From Methylacidimicrobium tartarophylax (GTDB lineage Bacteria > Verrucomicrobiota > Verrucomicrobiia > Methylacidiphilales > Methylacidiphilaceae): 64,000 bases of DNA. The DNA lies in contig NZ_CABFVA020000065.1 in assembly GCF_902143375.2 (NCBI RefSeq), positions 1 to 64,000 on the forward strand, in the 5' to 3' direction. Position 1 is the stretch's first letter. Each line of letters begins with the position of its first letter. Position numbers and translations under genes: made by a program. Shown here piece after piece: positions 15,948 to 25,694 of this stretch. Below the pieces are notes generated by a model. The model saw only the letters and a program-made list of their open reading frames with translations, searched no databases and was not told the DNA's origin.

Positions 15948-17945
15948 CTATTCCAAGAACTTCTCGAGGCCGACGTCCTTGGGGAGTCCCAGGTTGAGAG
16001 CGTCCTGGTAGTGGCGCTTGGCCAGCTCCTTGGCCGGAGGCTTTTGCGTGGCGTAAATGACGGCGAGATTGAAATGGGCATCGGCGTAGTTGGGATTGAG
16101 CTCGAGCGCACGGCGGAGTTCCTTTTCCGCAGCCTCCTGCCATCCCTTTTTCGAACAGGCGATTCCAAGATAGTTGCGGGTGCGAGGATCGTTCGGATCG
16201 AGCACGATGGAGCGGGTGAGCATCGAGATGGAATTATCGTAGCGACCCTGCTGGTAGTAGACGATCCCGAGAACGGAGTGGGAGAAAGCATCATTGGGAT
16301 TCAGCTTGATGGCCTGTTGCAGAGCTTTCTCCGCCTCGTCATAGCGGCTCTGCTGGAAGCGAACCACTCCTAGGTTCGCCCATGCAAAGACGTTCCCCGG
16401 ATCCTTTTGAAGAATTTGATCGTAGACCTTGGCCGCCTCGTCATGCCGCTGTTCATTGAAGTAGCCGGCCGCTTGTTCCGCGAGTCGGCGGATCTCGGGC
16501 GAGAGGGAGGCGGCGTTGTTGCCCTGGGCGCCACTGTCGGAGGCGGGAGGAGGGGCGTTCTGTTGGGGGGCCGAAGCGGGCTCCGAGCTGGTCTCGCCGG
16601 AGGATGCGGGCATCTGCGAGGCGAACTGCACAGCGGGATGATTCTCCGAAGCGACTGTGTCGCTGGAGGCCGCCGTCGTCTCCGGAGCCGAAGGGGTGGG
16701 ATCCGCCTTCGCCGGGTTGGCAGGACCAGACTCGGAAGCGCTTGTCCGGTCCGGAGCGGAGCTTTGCGAGAATAAGCCCATCTGTTGGGCTTTTTGCTTC
16801 AAGGCAGCCACGAAAGCCTGTTTGTCCCCACCGTCCTGCGGAGCGACGGCCGGGCCCTTCAAAAGAGCAAGCTCTTCGGGAGAAAGCGATACGAGGGGCG
16901 AGGAGAGGATTTCGAGCTGCCTCTGCACGAACTGGGAATCGACCTTGAGGGATTGAAGCTCTTCGGTGACAAGCTTCTTGGCCATCTCGCGGCGGGCCTG
17001 CTCCTGGAGCTGCCGGTTGACGATTCCTCGCAGGATCTCGTTTTCCTTTTTGAGTTGCTCGTTCCCCGAGGAGGCGAAGAAGTGACGTGCCGACTCGGCC
17101 AAGCGTTGCTGCGCCGTTTCCAACTGGGACTGCAAGGAGCTCGCCGTCGATCGGAAAATTTGATTTTCCCGCTCGAGGACGGCCAGTTGCTCCTGGACTC
17201 CTTTGAGCTGATCCCGGATGCCCACCACGGCCGCTTCGTTATTTCCGGTCTGAAGAGCGCGGATCTTCCCTTCGGTCTGCGCAAGCTGCGCCTTGAGCGC
17301 ATTGTTTTCCTGGAGCACAGTCGCGATCCTCTCTTCGACATTGGACGACTGCGCGATTGCCAACTCCTTGCGGACACTCTGGAGCCGCTCGCGGAGCGAG
17401 CCCGCCTCCGAGACGGCTGCCTGCAGTTGGGATTTCGTGGAGGTCAACTCGCTTTCGAGCTGGGAGATGCGGCTACGCAAGAGAAAAAGTTGGCGGTTGC
17501 CGTTGCTTTCGGTCGATTCGGCGTCGCCGCGAGTCGCAGGAACCGAATGGCTCCGCGGATTGTCCTTGGTTCCCTCCCCGGCCGATGGCGAGGAAGCCAA
17601 CTCGTTCTTGTCCGGCTGTGGAGCTTCGGGTGAGGATGAGCCCTTCTTCCGGGCATCCTCGGACAGGGCGATCTTGCCGCGGACATAACGGAGGCGGAAC
17701 GCGACGATCGATGGCTCCCAATCCGGATGGTTTCTCTTGAGGAGTTCGAGCTTTCTCTCCACATCCAAGTACTTTTGATGGGCGGCCGCTCCCTCCCCCT
17801 TTTTTTCCATCTGTTCGGCCTCTTGCAGGCTTAGATAGGCCTGCAGGAACTGGTCCTGTGGCGGATACGCCGCATGGGCGGGTTGGGCGGGTTGAGCGAT
17901 CGCCAAGAGCAGGCAAGCGAGGCTACCTCGAAGAGAGAGGCGCAT
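15948..17945 (-). CDS. Secreted coiled-coil and TPR protein
   Basis: 665 residues. The signal peptide is about 1-25 (ACLLLAIAQPAQPAHA). Residues ~150-345 form a long coiled coil with heptad-like Leu/Glu/Gln runs (RLQSVRKELAIAQSSNVEER; QLKGVQEQLAVLERENQIF). A Ser/Ala/Pro-rich linker follows (~385-475), then at least four C-terminal TPR units (~480-660) such as GNVFAWANLGVVRFQQSRYD, FSHSVLGIVYYQQGRYD and NYADAHFNLAVIYATQ. Probably a periplasmic scaffold. The heptaheme cytochrome gene follows 68 bp downstream, so the TPR domain may assemble or dock that cytochrome; this is inference. Confidence 0.8.
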   Translation of the reverse strand: MRLSLRGSLACLLLAIAQPAQPAHAAYPPQDQFLQAYLSLQEAEQMEKKGEGAAAHQKYLDVERKLELLKRNHPDWEPSIVAFRLRYVRGKIALSEDARKKGSSSPEAPQPDKNELASSPSAGEGTKDNPRSHSVPATRGDAESTESNGNRQLFLLRSRISQLESELTSTKSQLQAAVSEAGSLRERLQSVRKELAIAQSSNVEERIATVLQENNALKAQLAQTEGKIRALQTGNNEAAVVGIRDQLKGVQEQLAVLERENQIFRSTASSLQSQLETAQQRLAESARHFFASSGNEQLKKENEILRGIVNRQLQEQARREMAKKLVTEELQSLKVDSQFVQRQLEILSSPLVSLSPEELALLKGPAVAPQDGGDKQAFVAALKQKAQQMGLFSQSSAPDRTSASESGPANPAKADPTPSAPETTAASSDTVASENHPAVQFASQMPASSGETSSEPASAPQQNAPPPASDSGAQGNNAASLSPEIRRLAEQAAGYFNEQRHDEAAKVYDQILQKDPGNVFAWANLGVVRFQQSRYDEAEKALQQAIKLNPNDAFSHSVLGIVYYQQGRYDNSISMLTRSIVLDPNDPRTRNYLGIACSKKGWQEAAEKELRRALELNPNYADAHFNLAVIYATQKPPAKELAKRHYQDALNLGLPKDVGLEKFLE

Positions 17946-18167
17946 TTGGGACCGGATATTGTCTTTGGGACGCGTAAAAAGTCAATAAGCTTTCTTAAGA
18001 GCTTGTTTGCAGGTGACTAATGTGGAGCGGCCTAGCGTCGCGCTCTCGGCAGCCCTTTCTCTCTCACGAACGTCTTGCCCGGCATGGAGCCAGTGGGCAT
18101 ACTGCGCAAGCGGAAGTAGAGGGTAGTGAGCAGGATGGCAGATCTGGGAGCCGGACGGACGAAAAAC

Positions 18168-18983
18168 ATGCAGGATCGATTGGAGCAGATTCTCCATCGA
18201 AAAAGAGCCGAGGTCCGGGAACTCGACGGCGAGCTTGTTCGGTTGCGGCAGGAAGCGCGCGGCCTGGGCCGTCGCTCACGCTCCTTGGTCGTCGCGCTAA
18301 AAAAGCGGGAACGGATTGCCCTCATCGCGGAGGTCAAGCGGGCTTCCCCTTCGGCGGGGGCCATCGCGCCCGGCTGCGATCCCGTAAAACAGGCGCTCCT
18401 CTATGTCGATGCTGGGGCGGACGGGATCAGCGTGCTCACCGACGGACCTTTTTTTTCCGGATCGGGCGAAGATCTACGCCAAATTCGGGAAGCGGTCGAT
18501 CTCCCGATCCTGCGCAAGGACTTCATCCTCTCGGAAGCGCAGCTGTACCAGAGCGTCATTTTGGGTGCGGATGCCGTGCTGTTGATCGTGGCGGCTTTGG
18601 CGAAGGAGAGGCTTTACGAGTTGCATTCCCTCGCGATCGACCTCGATCTGGCGCCTCTGGTCGAAGTGCATAACCGAGCCGAACTCGAGCGAGCCTTGGC
18701 GATCGACGCGAAGCTGATCGGGATCAACAATCGCGATCTTCGCACCTTTTCGATTGATCTGGCGACCACCGAGCAGCTGATCGGCTCGATCCCGGAAGGG
18801 TGTGTGGTCGTGAGCGAAAGCGGGATCGTCTCCGGGAGGCAAGCGGCTGATCTCCGGTCCGTGGGCGTCGACGCGATTCTTGTCGGCCAAGCTTTGATGC
18901 AGTCGCCCAATCCGAAGGAAAAGGTGGCCGAGTTCTACAGAGAAGGCGGGACGAAGGGGGGATGGCGGCCGCTGGGCGGGTAG
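18168..18983 (+). CDS. trpC: Indole-3-glycerol phosphate synthase
   Basis: Fourth step of tryptophan synthesis, a TIM barrel closing the indole ring of CdRP. From MQDRLEQILHRKRAEV the protein has 271 residues. Family motifs are IAEVKRASPSAG (catalytic Lys, phosphate-gripping SPS), LTDGPFFSGS, LPILRKDFILSEAQLYQS (catalytic Lys), LVEVHNRAELERAL, IGINNRDLRTF and VVSESGI. Earlier in-frame starts (GTG 18126, ATG 18135) would add up to 14 non-conserved residues. It is divergent from the secreted TPR gene; the ~220-bp spacer should hold both promoters. trpF follows 16 bp downstream. Confidence 0.95.
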   Translation: MQDRLEQILHRKRAEVRELDGELVRLRQEARGLGRRSRSLVVALKKRERIALIAEVKRASPSAGAIAPGCDPVKQALLYVDAGADGISVLTDGPFFSGSGEDLRQIREAVDLPILRKDFILSEAQLYQSVILGADAVLLIVAALAKERLYELHSLAIDLDLAPLVEVHNRAELERALAIDAKLIGINNRDLRTFSIDLATTEQLIGSIPEGCVVVSESGIVSGRQAADLRSVGVDAILVGQALMQSPNPKEKVAEFYREGGTKGGWRPLGG

Positions 18984-18999
18984 CCCAAGCTTTCTTCGC

Positions 19000-19614
19000 A
19001 TGTCGGTTCGAGTCAAGATTTGCGGGATCACCTCGCTCTGCGACGCGAGGATGGCGATCGAGGCGGGAGCGGACGCTCTGGGATTCATTCTCTATCCCGG
19101 GAGTCCCCGCTACGTGTCACCTTCCTCCGCCGCGGAGATTCTTGAGGCGCTTCCTCCTCTGGTGGAGCGGGTGGCCGTTCTCGTCAATCCGACCGCCGAG
19201 GAAGTCAAACGGATCGAATCTCTGGCGGGCTTCAGCGCTTGGCAACTGCACGGAACCGAAAGCGCTGCATTCTGCGCCTCGCTTCGGCCTCGCAGGGTCA
19301 TCAAGGCGATTCGCCCTCCCTGGCCGGACAGGGAGGAATTCTCTTTTCCTTCGGCGGCGCTGCTCTTGGATAGTCCGTCCTCGTCTTGGGGCGGGAGCGG
19401 CAAGACGCTCGACTGGTCGCTTGTGCGTCCCTTTGTGGAAAGGCTGCGCCAACCCTTTATCCTCTCCGGAGGATTGACTCCCGAGAACGCCTCGGAGGCA
19501 ATCGAGCAGACCCATCCTTTCGGAGTCGACGTAGCTAGCGGGGTAGAGCTTGCTCCTGGCAAAAAGGATCCAAAGCGTGTATGGGAATTTGTACGAAGAT
19601 GCAAGGGCACTTAG
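19000..19614 (+). CDS. trpF: Phosphoribosylanthranilate isomerase
   Basis: Third step of tryptophan synthesis (PRA to CdRP). 204 residues beginning [11 protein letters not shown], the family's invariant KICGIT with catalytic Cys. Further motifs are [43 protein letters not shown] (catalytic Asp) and [16 protein letters not shown] with the GVDVASGVE phosphate site. It lies in the order trpC-trpF-trpB and overlaps the proposed trpB start by 34 bp. Confidence 0.95.
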   Translation: MSVRVKICGITSLCDARMAIEAGADALGFILYPGSPRYVSPSSAAEILEALPPLVERVAVLVNPTAEEVKRIESLAGFSAWQLHGTESAAFCASLRPRRVIKAIRPPWPDREEFSFPSAALLLDSPSSSWGGSGKTLDWSLVRPFVERLRQPFILSGGLTPENASEAIEQTHPFGVDVASGVELAPGKKDPKRVWEFVRRCKGT

Positions 19615-20849
19615 CGAGCCTGCCGGATGCCGGCGGCCATTTCGGGCTTTACGGAGGGAAGTTTGCGCCCGAGTCGCTCGTGGCGGCCCTGACGGAACTC
19701 GAGGAAACCTACCGGGTCGCGAAAGAAGACCCCGATTTCCGAAAAGAGCTGGAGCAGCTGCTCCGGACCTATGCCGGCAGACCGACTCCCCTGACCTATG
19801 CCGCTCGCCTGACCGAAGCCTTGGGCGGCGCGCGCATCTATCTCAAGCGGGAGGATCTCCTCCATACCGGGGCTCATAAGATCAACAACACGTTGGGCCA
19901 AGCCCTCCTTGCCGTGCGAATGAAGAAGAAACGCGTCATCGCGGAGACTGGCGCCGGCCAGCATGGGGTAGCCACGGCGACCGTTTGCGCCCGATTCGGG
20001 CTCGCGTGCACGATTTACATGGGCGAAGTGGACATGGAGCGTCAGGCCCTCAACGTCGCCCGCATGGAGATTCTCGGCGCGCAGGTTGTGGCTGTGCGGA
20101 GCGGGCAGCGCACCCTCAAGGAAGCCGTCAACGCCGCGATGCGCGACTGGGCCGCTAGCGTGCGCTCCACCCATTACATCCTTGGCTCGGCGCTTGGCCC
20201 CCATCCCTATCCGATGCTGGTTCGGGACTTCCAGATGGTGATCGGTCGGGAGGCACGAGAACAAATCCTGGAGAGTGCAGGAACATTGCCCCATGCCGTC
20301 GTGGCTTGTGTCGGAGGGGGAAGCAATGCGATCGGCATCTTCCATGGATTCCTCGATGATCCGGAAGTACGCCTGGTCGGGGTCGAGGCCGGCGGACGAG
20401 GCAGCCGACTGGGAGACCATGCCGCCCGGTTTGCGGCCGGAGGAGTGGGAGTCCTGCAGGGAACTCGGACATACTTGTTACAGGATGCCGATGGCCAGAT
20501 TGCTTTGACCCACTCGATCTCGGCGGGGTTGGACTATGCCGCCGTCGGCCCCGAGCATGCCTACCTCCGGGAGGTCGGAAGGGCCGAATACACGGCCGTA
20601 AGCGATCGGGAAGCTCTGGATGCTTTCTATCTTCTGGCGGGTAGGGAAGGCATCATTCCGGCCCTCGAGAGTGCCCATGCCATCGCCCACGCCATCCGGC
20701 TGGCGAAGGAGCTTCCTCCCGAGGCGGTGCTGCTGGTCAATCTTTCCGGCCGCGGCGACAAAGATGTCGAGCAAGTGGTCCGGATGCAGCCCCAGAGGAG
20801 TGTCGGCGGAGGCAGCGGGCTTCCTTCAAGGGAAGCGGCTCCTCTCTGA
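19581..20849 (+). CDS. trpB: Tryptophan synthase beta chain
   Basis: PLP enzyme joining indole and serine. Up to 422 residues; start ATG 19581 or ATG 19599 ([10 protein letters not shown]), both within the end of trpF. Signature [19 protein letters not shown] carries the PLP-binding Lys; also [34 protein letters not shown] and the C-terminal [15 protein letters not shown]. This is the TrpB1 type that normally pairs with TrpA, yet no trpA follows; the next gene is gmk. The alpha chain must be encoded elsewhere. Confidence 0.95.
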   Translation: MGICTKMQGHLASLPDAGGHFGLYGGKFAPESLVAALTELEETYRVAKEDPDFRKELEQLLRTYAGRPTPLTYAARLTEALGGARIYLKREDLLHTGAHKINNTLGQALLAVRMKKKRVIAETGAGQHGVATATVCARFGLACTIYMGEVDMERQALNVARMEILGAQVVAVRSGQRTLKEAVNAAMRDWAASVRSTHYILGSALGPHPYPMLVRDFQMVIGREAREQILESAGTLPHAVVACVGGGSNAIGIFHGFLDDPEVRLVGVEAGGRGSRLGDHAARFAAGGVGVLQGTRTYLLQDADGQIALTHSISAGLDYAAVGPEHAYLREVGRAEYTAVSDREALDAFYLLAGREGIIPALESAHAIAHAIRLAKELPPEAVLLVNLSGRGDKDVEQVVRMQPQRSVGGGSGLPSREAAPL

Positions 20850-20905
20850 CTTCCCGTCCTGGAAGGGACGCGGACGCCGCGTGCGTGGAATCGAGGATGC
20901 AATCG

Positions 20906-21535
20906 ATGAAGAGAGAGGAAGCGGCCATATTTCGTCGGGAAGGGATTCTCTTCGTCATTTCCGCCCCTTCGGGGACTGGGAAGAGCACCCTTTGCGAAAA
21001 CTTGCGGCAGACGCCGGATTTCGTGTTTTCGATCTCCTGCACGACCCGGCAGCCCCGGCGTGGGGAAGTGGACGGGGAAGATTACCTTTTCCTGGACGAG
21101 CAGCAGTTTTCTGCCAAGGTCGCTGCAGGGGAGTTTCTGGAATATGCGAGGGTTCATGGCTGCTGGTACGGGACCTTGCGAGAGACGGTGCTCGAAGCGC
21201 TCTCCGAAGGAACGGATGTCCTGCTGGACATCGACGTTCAGGGAGCGAAAAACATTCGACTCCAGGAGGACTCCCGTCTGAAATCGGCTCTCGTCGACGT
21301 GTTTATCATGCCTCCCACCTTTGCCGAATTGGAGCGCCGGCTAAGGAAGCGCGGAACCGAAGAGGAGAGGGAGATCGAGCAAAGACTGGAACGCGGCCGG
21401 GAAGAGATGAAGGCATGGAAGGAGTTCAAATATACGATTCTCTCGGGCTCCATGGAGGAGGACCTGACGAAGTTCCGCGCCATCATGCGGGCGGAGCGAT
21501 ATTTGAGCCGGAGACTGACTCTCCATGAAGAATAG
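20906..21535 (+). CDS. gmk: Guanylate kinase
   Basis: ATP-dependent GMP to GDP. 209 residues from MKREEAAIFRREG. P-loop SAPSGTGKSTL, the GMP-binding SISCTTRQPRRGEVDGEDYLF, FLEYARVHGCWYGT and LLDIDVQGAKNIR are all canonical. ATG 20906 is preceded by CGAGG; in-frame GTG 20885 is an alternative. The 3' end overlaps the start of the next gene by 11 bp. In many bacteria gmk is followed by rpoZ or coaBC; here it leads directly to a CoaC-type gene. Confidence 0.95.
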   Translation: MKREEAAIFRREGILFVISAPSGTGKSTLCENLRQTPDFVFSISCTTRQPRRGEVDGEDYLFLDEQQFSAKVAAGEFLEYARVHGCWYGTLRETVLEALSEGTDVLLDIDVQGAKNIRLQEDSRLKSALVDVFIMPPTFAELERRLRKRGTEEEREIEQRLERGREEMKAWKEFKYTILSGSMEEDLTKFRAIMRAERYLSRRLTLHEE

Positions 21536-22271
21536 CCGGCCCACCGTTCTTCTCGGCGTGACCGGCTCGGTCGCCGTCTTCCGCGCGATCGACCTGGCGA
21601 GCCAACTGACCAAAGAAGGATATCTCGTCGATGTCGTATTGACGTGCGGCGCTCTCCAGTTCGTTCGCCCTCTTTCGTTCGAAGCCGTTACGCATCGATG
21701 CGCTTACACGGACCAGAGCCCGGGGATCTTAGCGGGTCGAGCCATTCATATCGAATTGGCGGAGCGGGCCGGGATCGTGGTCGTTGCTCCTGCCACCGCA
21801 GATCTGATCGGCGGGCATGCGTGCGGTCTCGCGCAGGATCTACTGAGCTCTCTCCTCCTTGCGACCGCAGCGCCGGTTCTGCTGGCTCCCGCGATGAATA
21901 CCCGGATGTGGGGGCATCCTGCGGTTCGTGACAATGTTGCCCTGCTGGAAAGGCGGGGGGTGCGGTTTGTGGGTCCGGAGAGCGGCCTCCTCTCTTGCGG
22001 AACCGAGGGTCCCGGACGACTCTGGCCTGTGGATCAGCTGTATGCCAAAATCCAGGAGCTTGTCCCTATGGCAGCGCATCCCCCCGACTCGCCAAAACGG
22101 GAAGGGAAAGAGCTTGCCGCGCTCGGGCAAAGATCGTCTTCTTTACCCCAAGAGGGGGACAAGAGCAAGGAGATGAACGAAATGGCGGATAAAAAGAAGC
22201 CTGGAAAGAAGCCGGCGGTCAGGAAAACGGAAAAGAACAGCAAGAAGGGGCCGGCCGCGAAGAAGAAATAG
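21525..22271 (+). CDS. coaC: Phosphopantothenoylcysteine decarboxylase (CoaC domain) with Lys-rich tail
   Basis: Flavoprotein step of coenzyme A synthesis. Residues 1-~185 match the HFCD flavoprotein domain: LLGVTGSVAVFRAIDLASQL, HIELAERAGIVVVAPATADL, the PAMNTRMWGHPAV signature and ESGLLSCGTEGPGRL with the catalytic Cys. The CoaB ligase half found in bifunctional CoaBC is absent. Instead the protein ends in about 60 polar residues closing with a strongly basic tail (DKKKPGKKPAVRKTEKNSKK). An internal ATG at 22182 preceded by AAGGAG could separately start that 29-residue tail. Overlaps gmk by 11 bp. Confidence 0.85.
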   Translation: MKNSRPTVLLGVTGSVAVFRAIDLASQLTKEGYLVDVVLTCGALQFVRPLSFEAVTHRCAYTDQSPGILAGRAIHIELAERAGIVVVAPATADLIGGHACGLAQDLLSSLLLATAAPVLLAPAMNTRMWGHPAVRDNVALLERRGVRFVGPESGLLSCGTEGPGRLWPVDQLYAKIQELVPMAAHPPDSPKREGKELAALGQRSSSLPQEGDKSKEMNEMADKKKPGKKPAVRKTEKNSKKGPAAKKK

Positions 22272-22391
22272 GAAGACTCTCCGATCGAGGGAAGAGAGGA
22301 GACGGCCGTTCCGCGTGAAGCTCCGCGCAACGGGCCGGAGAGGGACTTTGTCCCCAAGCGAAGGAGCGAAAGCGTGAAGGAGGGGACTCGG

Positions 22392-22877
22392 ATGGGGGAG
22401 ACTCCGGTCGTGGCGATCCTGATGGGGAGCCAGTCCGATTGGCCGGTTCTGCAGGGTGCGGCGGAGGTCTTGCAGCACTTTTCCGTGCCCCATGAGAAGG
22501 CGATCGTCTCCGCCCACCGCACCCCGGAAAAGCTGCGCCACTATGCTTTATCGGCAGCCGAGCGCGGGATCAAAGTCCTGATCGCAGGCGCCGGCGGAGC
22601 CGCGCATCTGCCGGGAATGCTTGCCGCCTACACGCCGCTTCCGGTGCTCGGAGTCCCGGTCGAAACACGGACCTTGCGAGGCGTGGATTCTCTCTTGTCC
22701 ATTGTGCAGATGCCCTATGGCGTTCCGGTGGGTTGCCTGGCAATTGGCGAGGCCGGCGCGCGAAATGCCGCCTTACTCGCAGTTTCGATCCTTAGCTTAG
22801 AGAATCCGGAACTCGCCGAGCTCTTGCGCGAGTTTCGCAGTACGCAGACGCAGCGGGTTCTTGATCAGACGATATGA
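22392..22877 (+). CDS. purE: N5-carboxyaminoimidazole ribonucleotide mutase
   Basis: Purine synthesis; converts N5-CAIR to CAIR. 161 residues. The class I PurE signature [15 protein letters not shown] is followed by [15 protein letters not shown] (catalytic His), [36 protein letters not shown] and [10 protein letters not shown]. The start ATG 22392 has an excellent AAGGAGG eight bases upstream, better than in-frame GTG 22374. Its stop overlaps the ATG of purK (ATGA). Confidence 0.95.
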   Translation: MGETPVVAILMGSQSDWPVLQGAAEVLQHFSVPHEKAIVSAHRTPEKLRHYALSAAERGIKVLIAGAGGAAHLPGMLAAYTPLPVLGVPVETRTLRGVDSLLSIVQMPYGVPVGCLAIGEAGARNAALLAVSILSLENPELAELLREFRSTQTQRVLDQTI

Positions 22878-24019
22878 GTCCAATGCTTCCCGGCGCGTCC
22901 GTCGGAATTATCGGAGGAGGCCAGCTTGGACGCATGCTCGCGGGAGAAGCGAGAAGGATGGGCTACCGGGTCGTTGTTTTCGATCCCGATCGGGAGAGCC
23001 CGGCGGCCGCGCTGGCGGACCGCCATTGGTGCGCCGACTTTTCCGATCCAAAGGCGTTGGCGGAATTTGCGGACGCTGCCGACGTCATCACCTACGAATT
23101 CGAGAACATCCCGGCGGAGAGCTTGGCCTTTCTCGATTCGAAGATCTCCGTTTCCCCTTCTCCTGAAATTCTTCGAATCTGCCAGGATCGCATTCGTGAG
23201 AAGGCTTTTTTAGTTCAGCAGCACTGTCCGGTCGCCGCCTTTTATCCCATTGAGCGCGCAGGCGATCTCAAGAAAGCCCTCCAGATCGTGGGGACTCCCG
23301 CTTTGTTGAAGACCGCGCAGCTTGGCTACGATGGGAAGGGTCAGGCGGAAGTCGCTGCCCCATCCGACTTGGAAATCGCCTGGCGGCAACTGGGAGAGGT
23401 GCCGGCCATTTTGGAGGAGAAGGTATCGCTGGAGGCGGAGCTTTCCGCAATCGTGGGGCGGTCCGCCACCGGAGCCGTTACGGTCTTCCCGATCCCCAGG
23501 AACTTTCATCGCAAGGGCATTTTTGATTACTCGCTGGTTCCCTCCGGTTTGGACGGGAAGTTGGAAAGGGCCGCAGGGGAGATCGCGGGGAAGATTGCTT
23601 CGGCGCTGGGACTGGTCGGCGTTCTTGCCGTGGAGTTTTTCCTTGCCGTCGGGGAGCGACTGCTGGTGAACGAACTCGCCCCGCGGCCACACAACTCCGG
23701 CCACTTTACTCTGGACGCCTGCATCACGAGCCAGTTCGAACAGCAACTGCGCGCCATTGCCGGACTGCCCCTGGGCGATGTCTCCTCACGGGGTCCTCTC
23801 CTTCTCCGCAACATCCTGGGGGAGTCGTGGGTGCGTGGCGAGCCGGATTGGGCGTCTCTTCTCTCCTTGCCGGGCTTGCGTCTCCACCTCTACGGAAAAA
23901 AGCGTCCGCTGGCGAAGCGGAAAATGGGTCACTACTCCGTGATCGCCTCTTCGATGGCGGAAGCCCGGGAGATTGACGCACGGGCTCAAGCGATTCTCCG
24001 GCTCGACCAGGATATGTAA
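22874..24019 (+). CDS. purK: N5-carboxyaminoimidazole ribonucleotide synthase
   Basis: ATP-grasp enzyme converting AIR and bicarbonate to N5-CAIR, the substrate of PurE. 381 residues. [20 protein letters not shown] marks the N-terminal Rossmann-like domain. Then [24 protein letters not shown] (ATP-binding loop), [18 protein letters not shown] and the metal/phosphate segment [20 protein letters not shown]. Translationally coupled to purE by a 4-bp overlap. Convergent with the secreted-protein gene that ends 19 bp away. Confidence 0.95.
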   Translation: MSPMLPGASVGIIGGGQLGRMLAGEARRMGYRVVVFDPDRESPAAALADRHWCADFSDPKALAEFADAADVITYEFENIPAESLAFLDSKISVSPSPEILRICQDRIREKAFLVQQHCPVAAFYPIERAGDLKKALQIVGTPALLKTAQLGYDGKGQAEVAAPSDLEIAWRQLGEVPAILEEKVSLEAELSAIVGRSATGAVTVFPIPRNFHRKGIFDYSLVPSGLDGKLERAAGEIAGKIASALGLVGVLAVEFFLAVGERLLVNELAPRPHNSGHFTLDACITSQFEQQLRAIAGLPLGDVSSRGPLLLRNILGESWVRGEPDWASLLSLPGLRLHLYGKKRPLAKRKMGHYSVIASSMAEAREIDARAQAILRLDQDM

Positions 24020-24037
24020 AATTGTATTGTCCGGCCT

Positions 24038-24790
24038 CTATCGGTACCAAGCGTACCAGTCGACGCGGATCCTCTCGCAACGCTCCGGCTCTCCTGTCTG
24101 CCGGAAAGGCCACCAGACCGTAAAGCCGCTGGAGCGGTATCCCGCAGGCTCAATGGTAAACCAAGAGGAAAGGAGCCAGGGAAGCAGTGCAGGAGTCGGC
24201 GGGCGGCCAAGGCAGGGAATCGCGGAGATCATCGGCCCGAGGTCGAAGCGAAAAAGAAGCTCCGGGTCCGACGGTTGCCAGCCCCAGCGGGAAAAATAGA
24301 TTTCGAAACGATCGGTCTTCCTTCGGCCGGAGACGGAAAGAACCGGATACTCGGCCTGGATCCGGATGCGCTTGATTTCCCGCGGTTCAAAAACCATGGG
24401 AACGGCCCAGGCATGGCGCACCGGGTGCCCACTCTTTTCCCCCAGGCGAGCAAGCTCCTCGGACGCCTCCTCCCGAACAGCCTGGACCCTCCTTTCCTTC
24501 TCCCAGACGTGAAACCAGAGGGGTGGATTCTCCGGATCCTCGTCGGAGTAAAAGCGAAGTTTGGTGACCTGGTCGCCATTCTGCAGAACGACCTCTTCTC
24601 GGTAGAGCACACGCGGGAGGAACGGGGCGGCAGGAGGGGAAAGTGGGGCTGGTTTCCCGGGAACGAGCTGAGCATAGGCGCTGTCGGAAAGAAGCCGGAC
24701 CGAAAGAGGACGCGCCTGGACTGAGAAAAGGCAGCTTGCGAAGCAGAAGAAGACGATGATCTTCTTTCCCAGCGAGAGCACGGTAGGCAT
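24038..24790 (-). CDS. Secreted protein of unknown function
   Basis: 250 residues with an apparent signal peptide (IIVFFCFASCLFSVQA, ~10-26). The mature part is rich in aromatic and charged residues (LWFHVWEKERRVQAVREEAS; VFEPREIKRIRIQAEYPVL) with probable beta strands; no family is recognised. ATG 24790 has AAGGAG seven bases upstream. It lies 16 bp downstream of the next gene (24807-25586) on the same strand, so the two probably form an operon. Confidence 0.65.
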   Translation of the reverse strand: MPTVLSLGKKIIVFFCFASCLFSVQARPLSVRLLSDSAYAQLVPGKPAPLSPPAAPFLPRVLYREEVVLQNGDQVTKLRFYSDEDPENPPLWFHVWEKERRVQAVREEASEELARLGEKSGHPVRHAWAVPMVFEPREIKRIRIQAEYPVLSVSGRRKTDRFEIYFSRWGWQPSDPELLFRFDLGPMISAIPCLGRPPTPALLPWLLSSWFTIEPAGYRSSGFTVWWPFRQTGEPERCERIRVDWYAWYR

Positions 24791-24806
24791 GGAGAGCTCC
24801 TTCCTC

Positions 24807-25586
24807 TTATCGGTTCGTCTCGTCCCAGCCCGTGCGAATTTCGCGATAGCCCGCCCATCCGAGGATCCCGAACACGGTCAGATGGAGGAGCAGGAGAAGA
24901 AGCAGGAGGAAGATTTGCATCCGTCTCACGGTATCTTCCCAGCGCTGGTCGGCTGCTTGGCGCAAGGAGTCGGCAAGGACCGTTTCGATTCGCTCCGCCG
25001 GGTAGAATCCCGTCGAGGAGTCAAAGAAGGCCTTCATGTCCGCCGAGAGAGCATGTGCCGGCTCCGCGGGGCAAATACCGAGGAGAGCAGCCACCTGCGG
25101 ACAGCTGGTGGAGAAGCTTGCGAGCGCGGCGGCGGCATAGGAAGTCGCCGCGGCCTCCCGAGCCGCTGCCGTCGTCAGCGGTAAAAAGTGCGCTTCCGAT
25201 GAGGGCAGAAGAGGCTCCAGCCGCCTGAGGCGAATCCTTTCCCTGGCCCGATCGAATGCAGCCTCTTGCCACGAGGAGCCTTCCAAGGCCTTCCGGGCCC
25301 AGTTCGCGATCGCACGATGGACGAGGGGACGGGTGTGGGCCGCTCCCACGAACAACGGTACGGCGAAGAGGGTCGCGAGGGCGGTGAGAGCGCAAAGCGG
25401 GTGGCGGCCGGCCCTGGGCGCAAAGCCCCGATTCCAGAGGAGAGCCGAATGACTGAGCAGTATCCAGGAAAGTGCGGCACAACCGAGAGCAAGCCCCAGA
25501 GTACCGGCCATCGCCGCCGGCTCTTTTCCTGCCAGCTCGGCCAGAGCTCGACTGGAGAAGGAGAGCAAATCGATGGTCCAGCCCAC
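24807..25586 (-). CDS. Membrane protein of unknown function
   Basis: 259 residues with a GTG start. Predicted transmembrane segments lie at about 26-48 (GTLGLALGCAALSWILLSHS), 62-82 (ALTALATLFAVPLFVGAA) and near the C-terminus (~222-245, a run of eight Leu then HLTVFGILGW). A ~130-residue loop between them carries Arg/Glu-rich helices and a small Cys/Pro region (FSTSCPQVAALLGICPAEPA) that would be extracytoplasmic. Upstream partner of the secreted protein at 24038-24790. Function unknown. Confidence 0.6.
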   Translation of the reverse strand: MGWTIDLLSFSSRALAELAGKEPAAMAGTLGLALGCAALSWILLSHSALLWNRGFAPRAGRHPLCALTALATLFAVPLFVGAAHTRPLVHRAIANWARKALEGSSWQEAAFDRARERIRLRRLEPLLPSSEAHFLPLTTAAAREAAATSYAAAALASFSTSCPQVAALLGICPAEPAHALSADMKAFFDSSTGFYPAERIETVLADSLRQAADQRWEDTVRRMQIFLLLLLLLLHLTVFGILGWAGYREIRTGWDETNR

Positions 25587-25694
25587 GGGATCGGCCTCCT
25601 GTCGAACGAAAGAATCGATCTCTGTCTTTTCGCAGAATCAGCGAAGAAAAACAGAGTTGACGTCCACCTGAGAATGCCCTATGCGGAAATCCCC

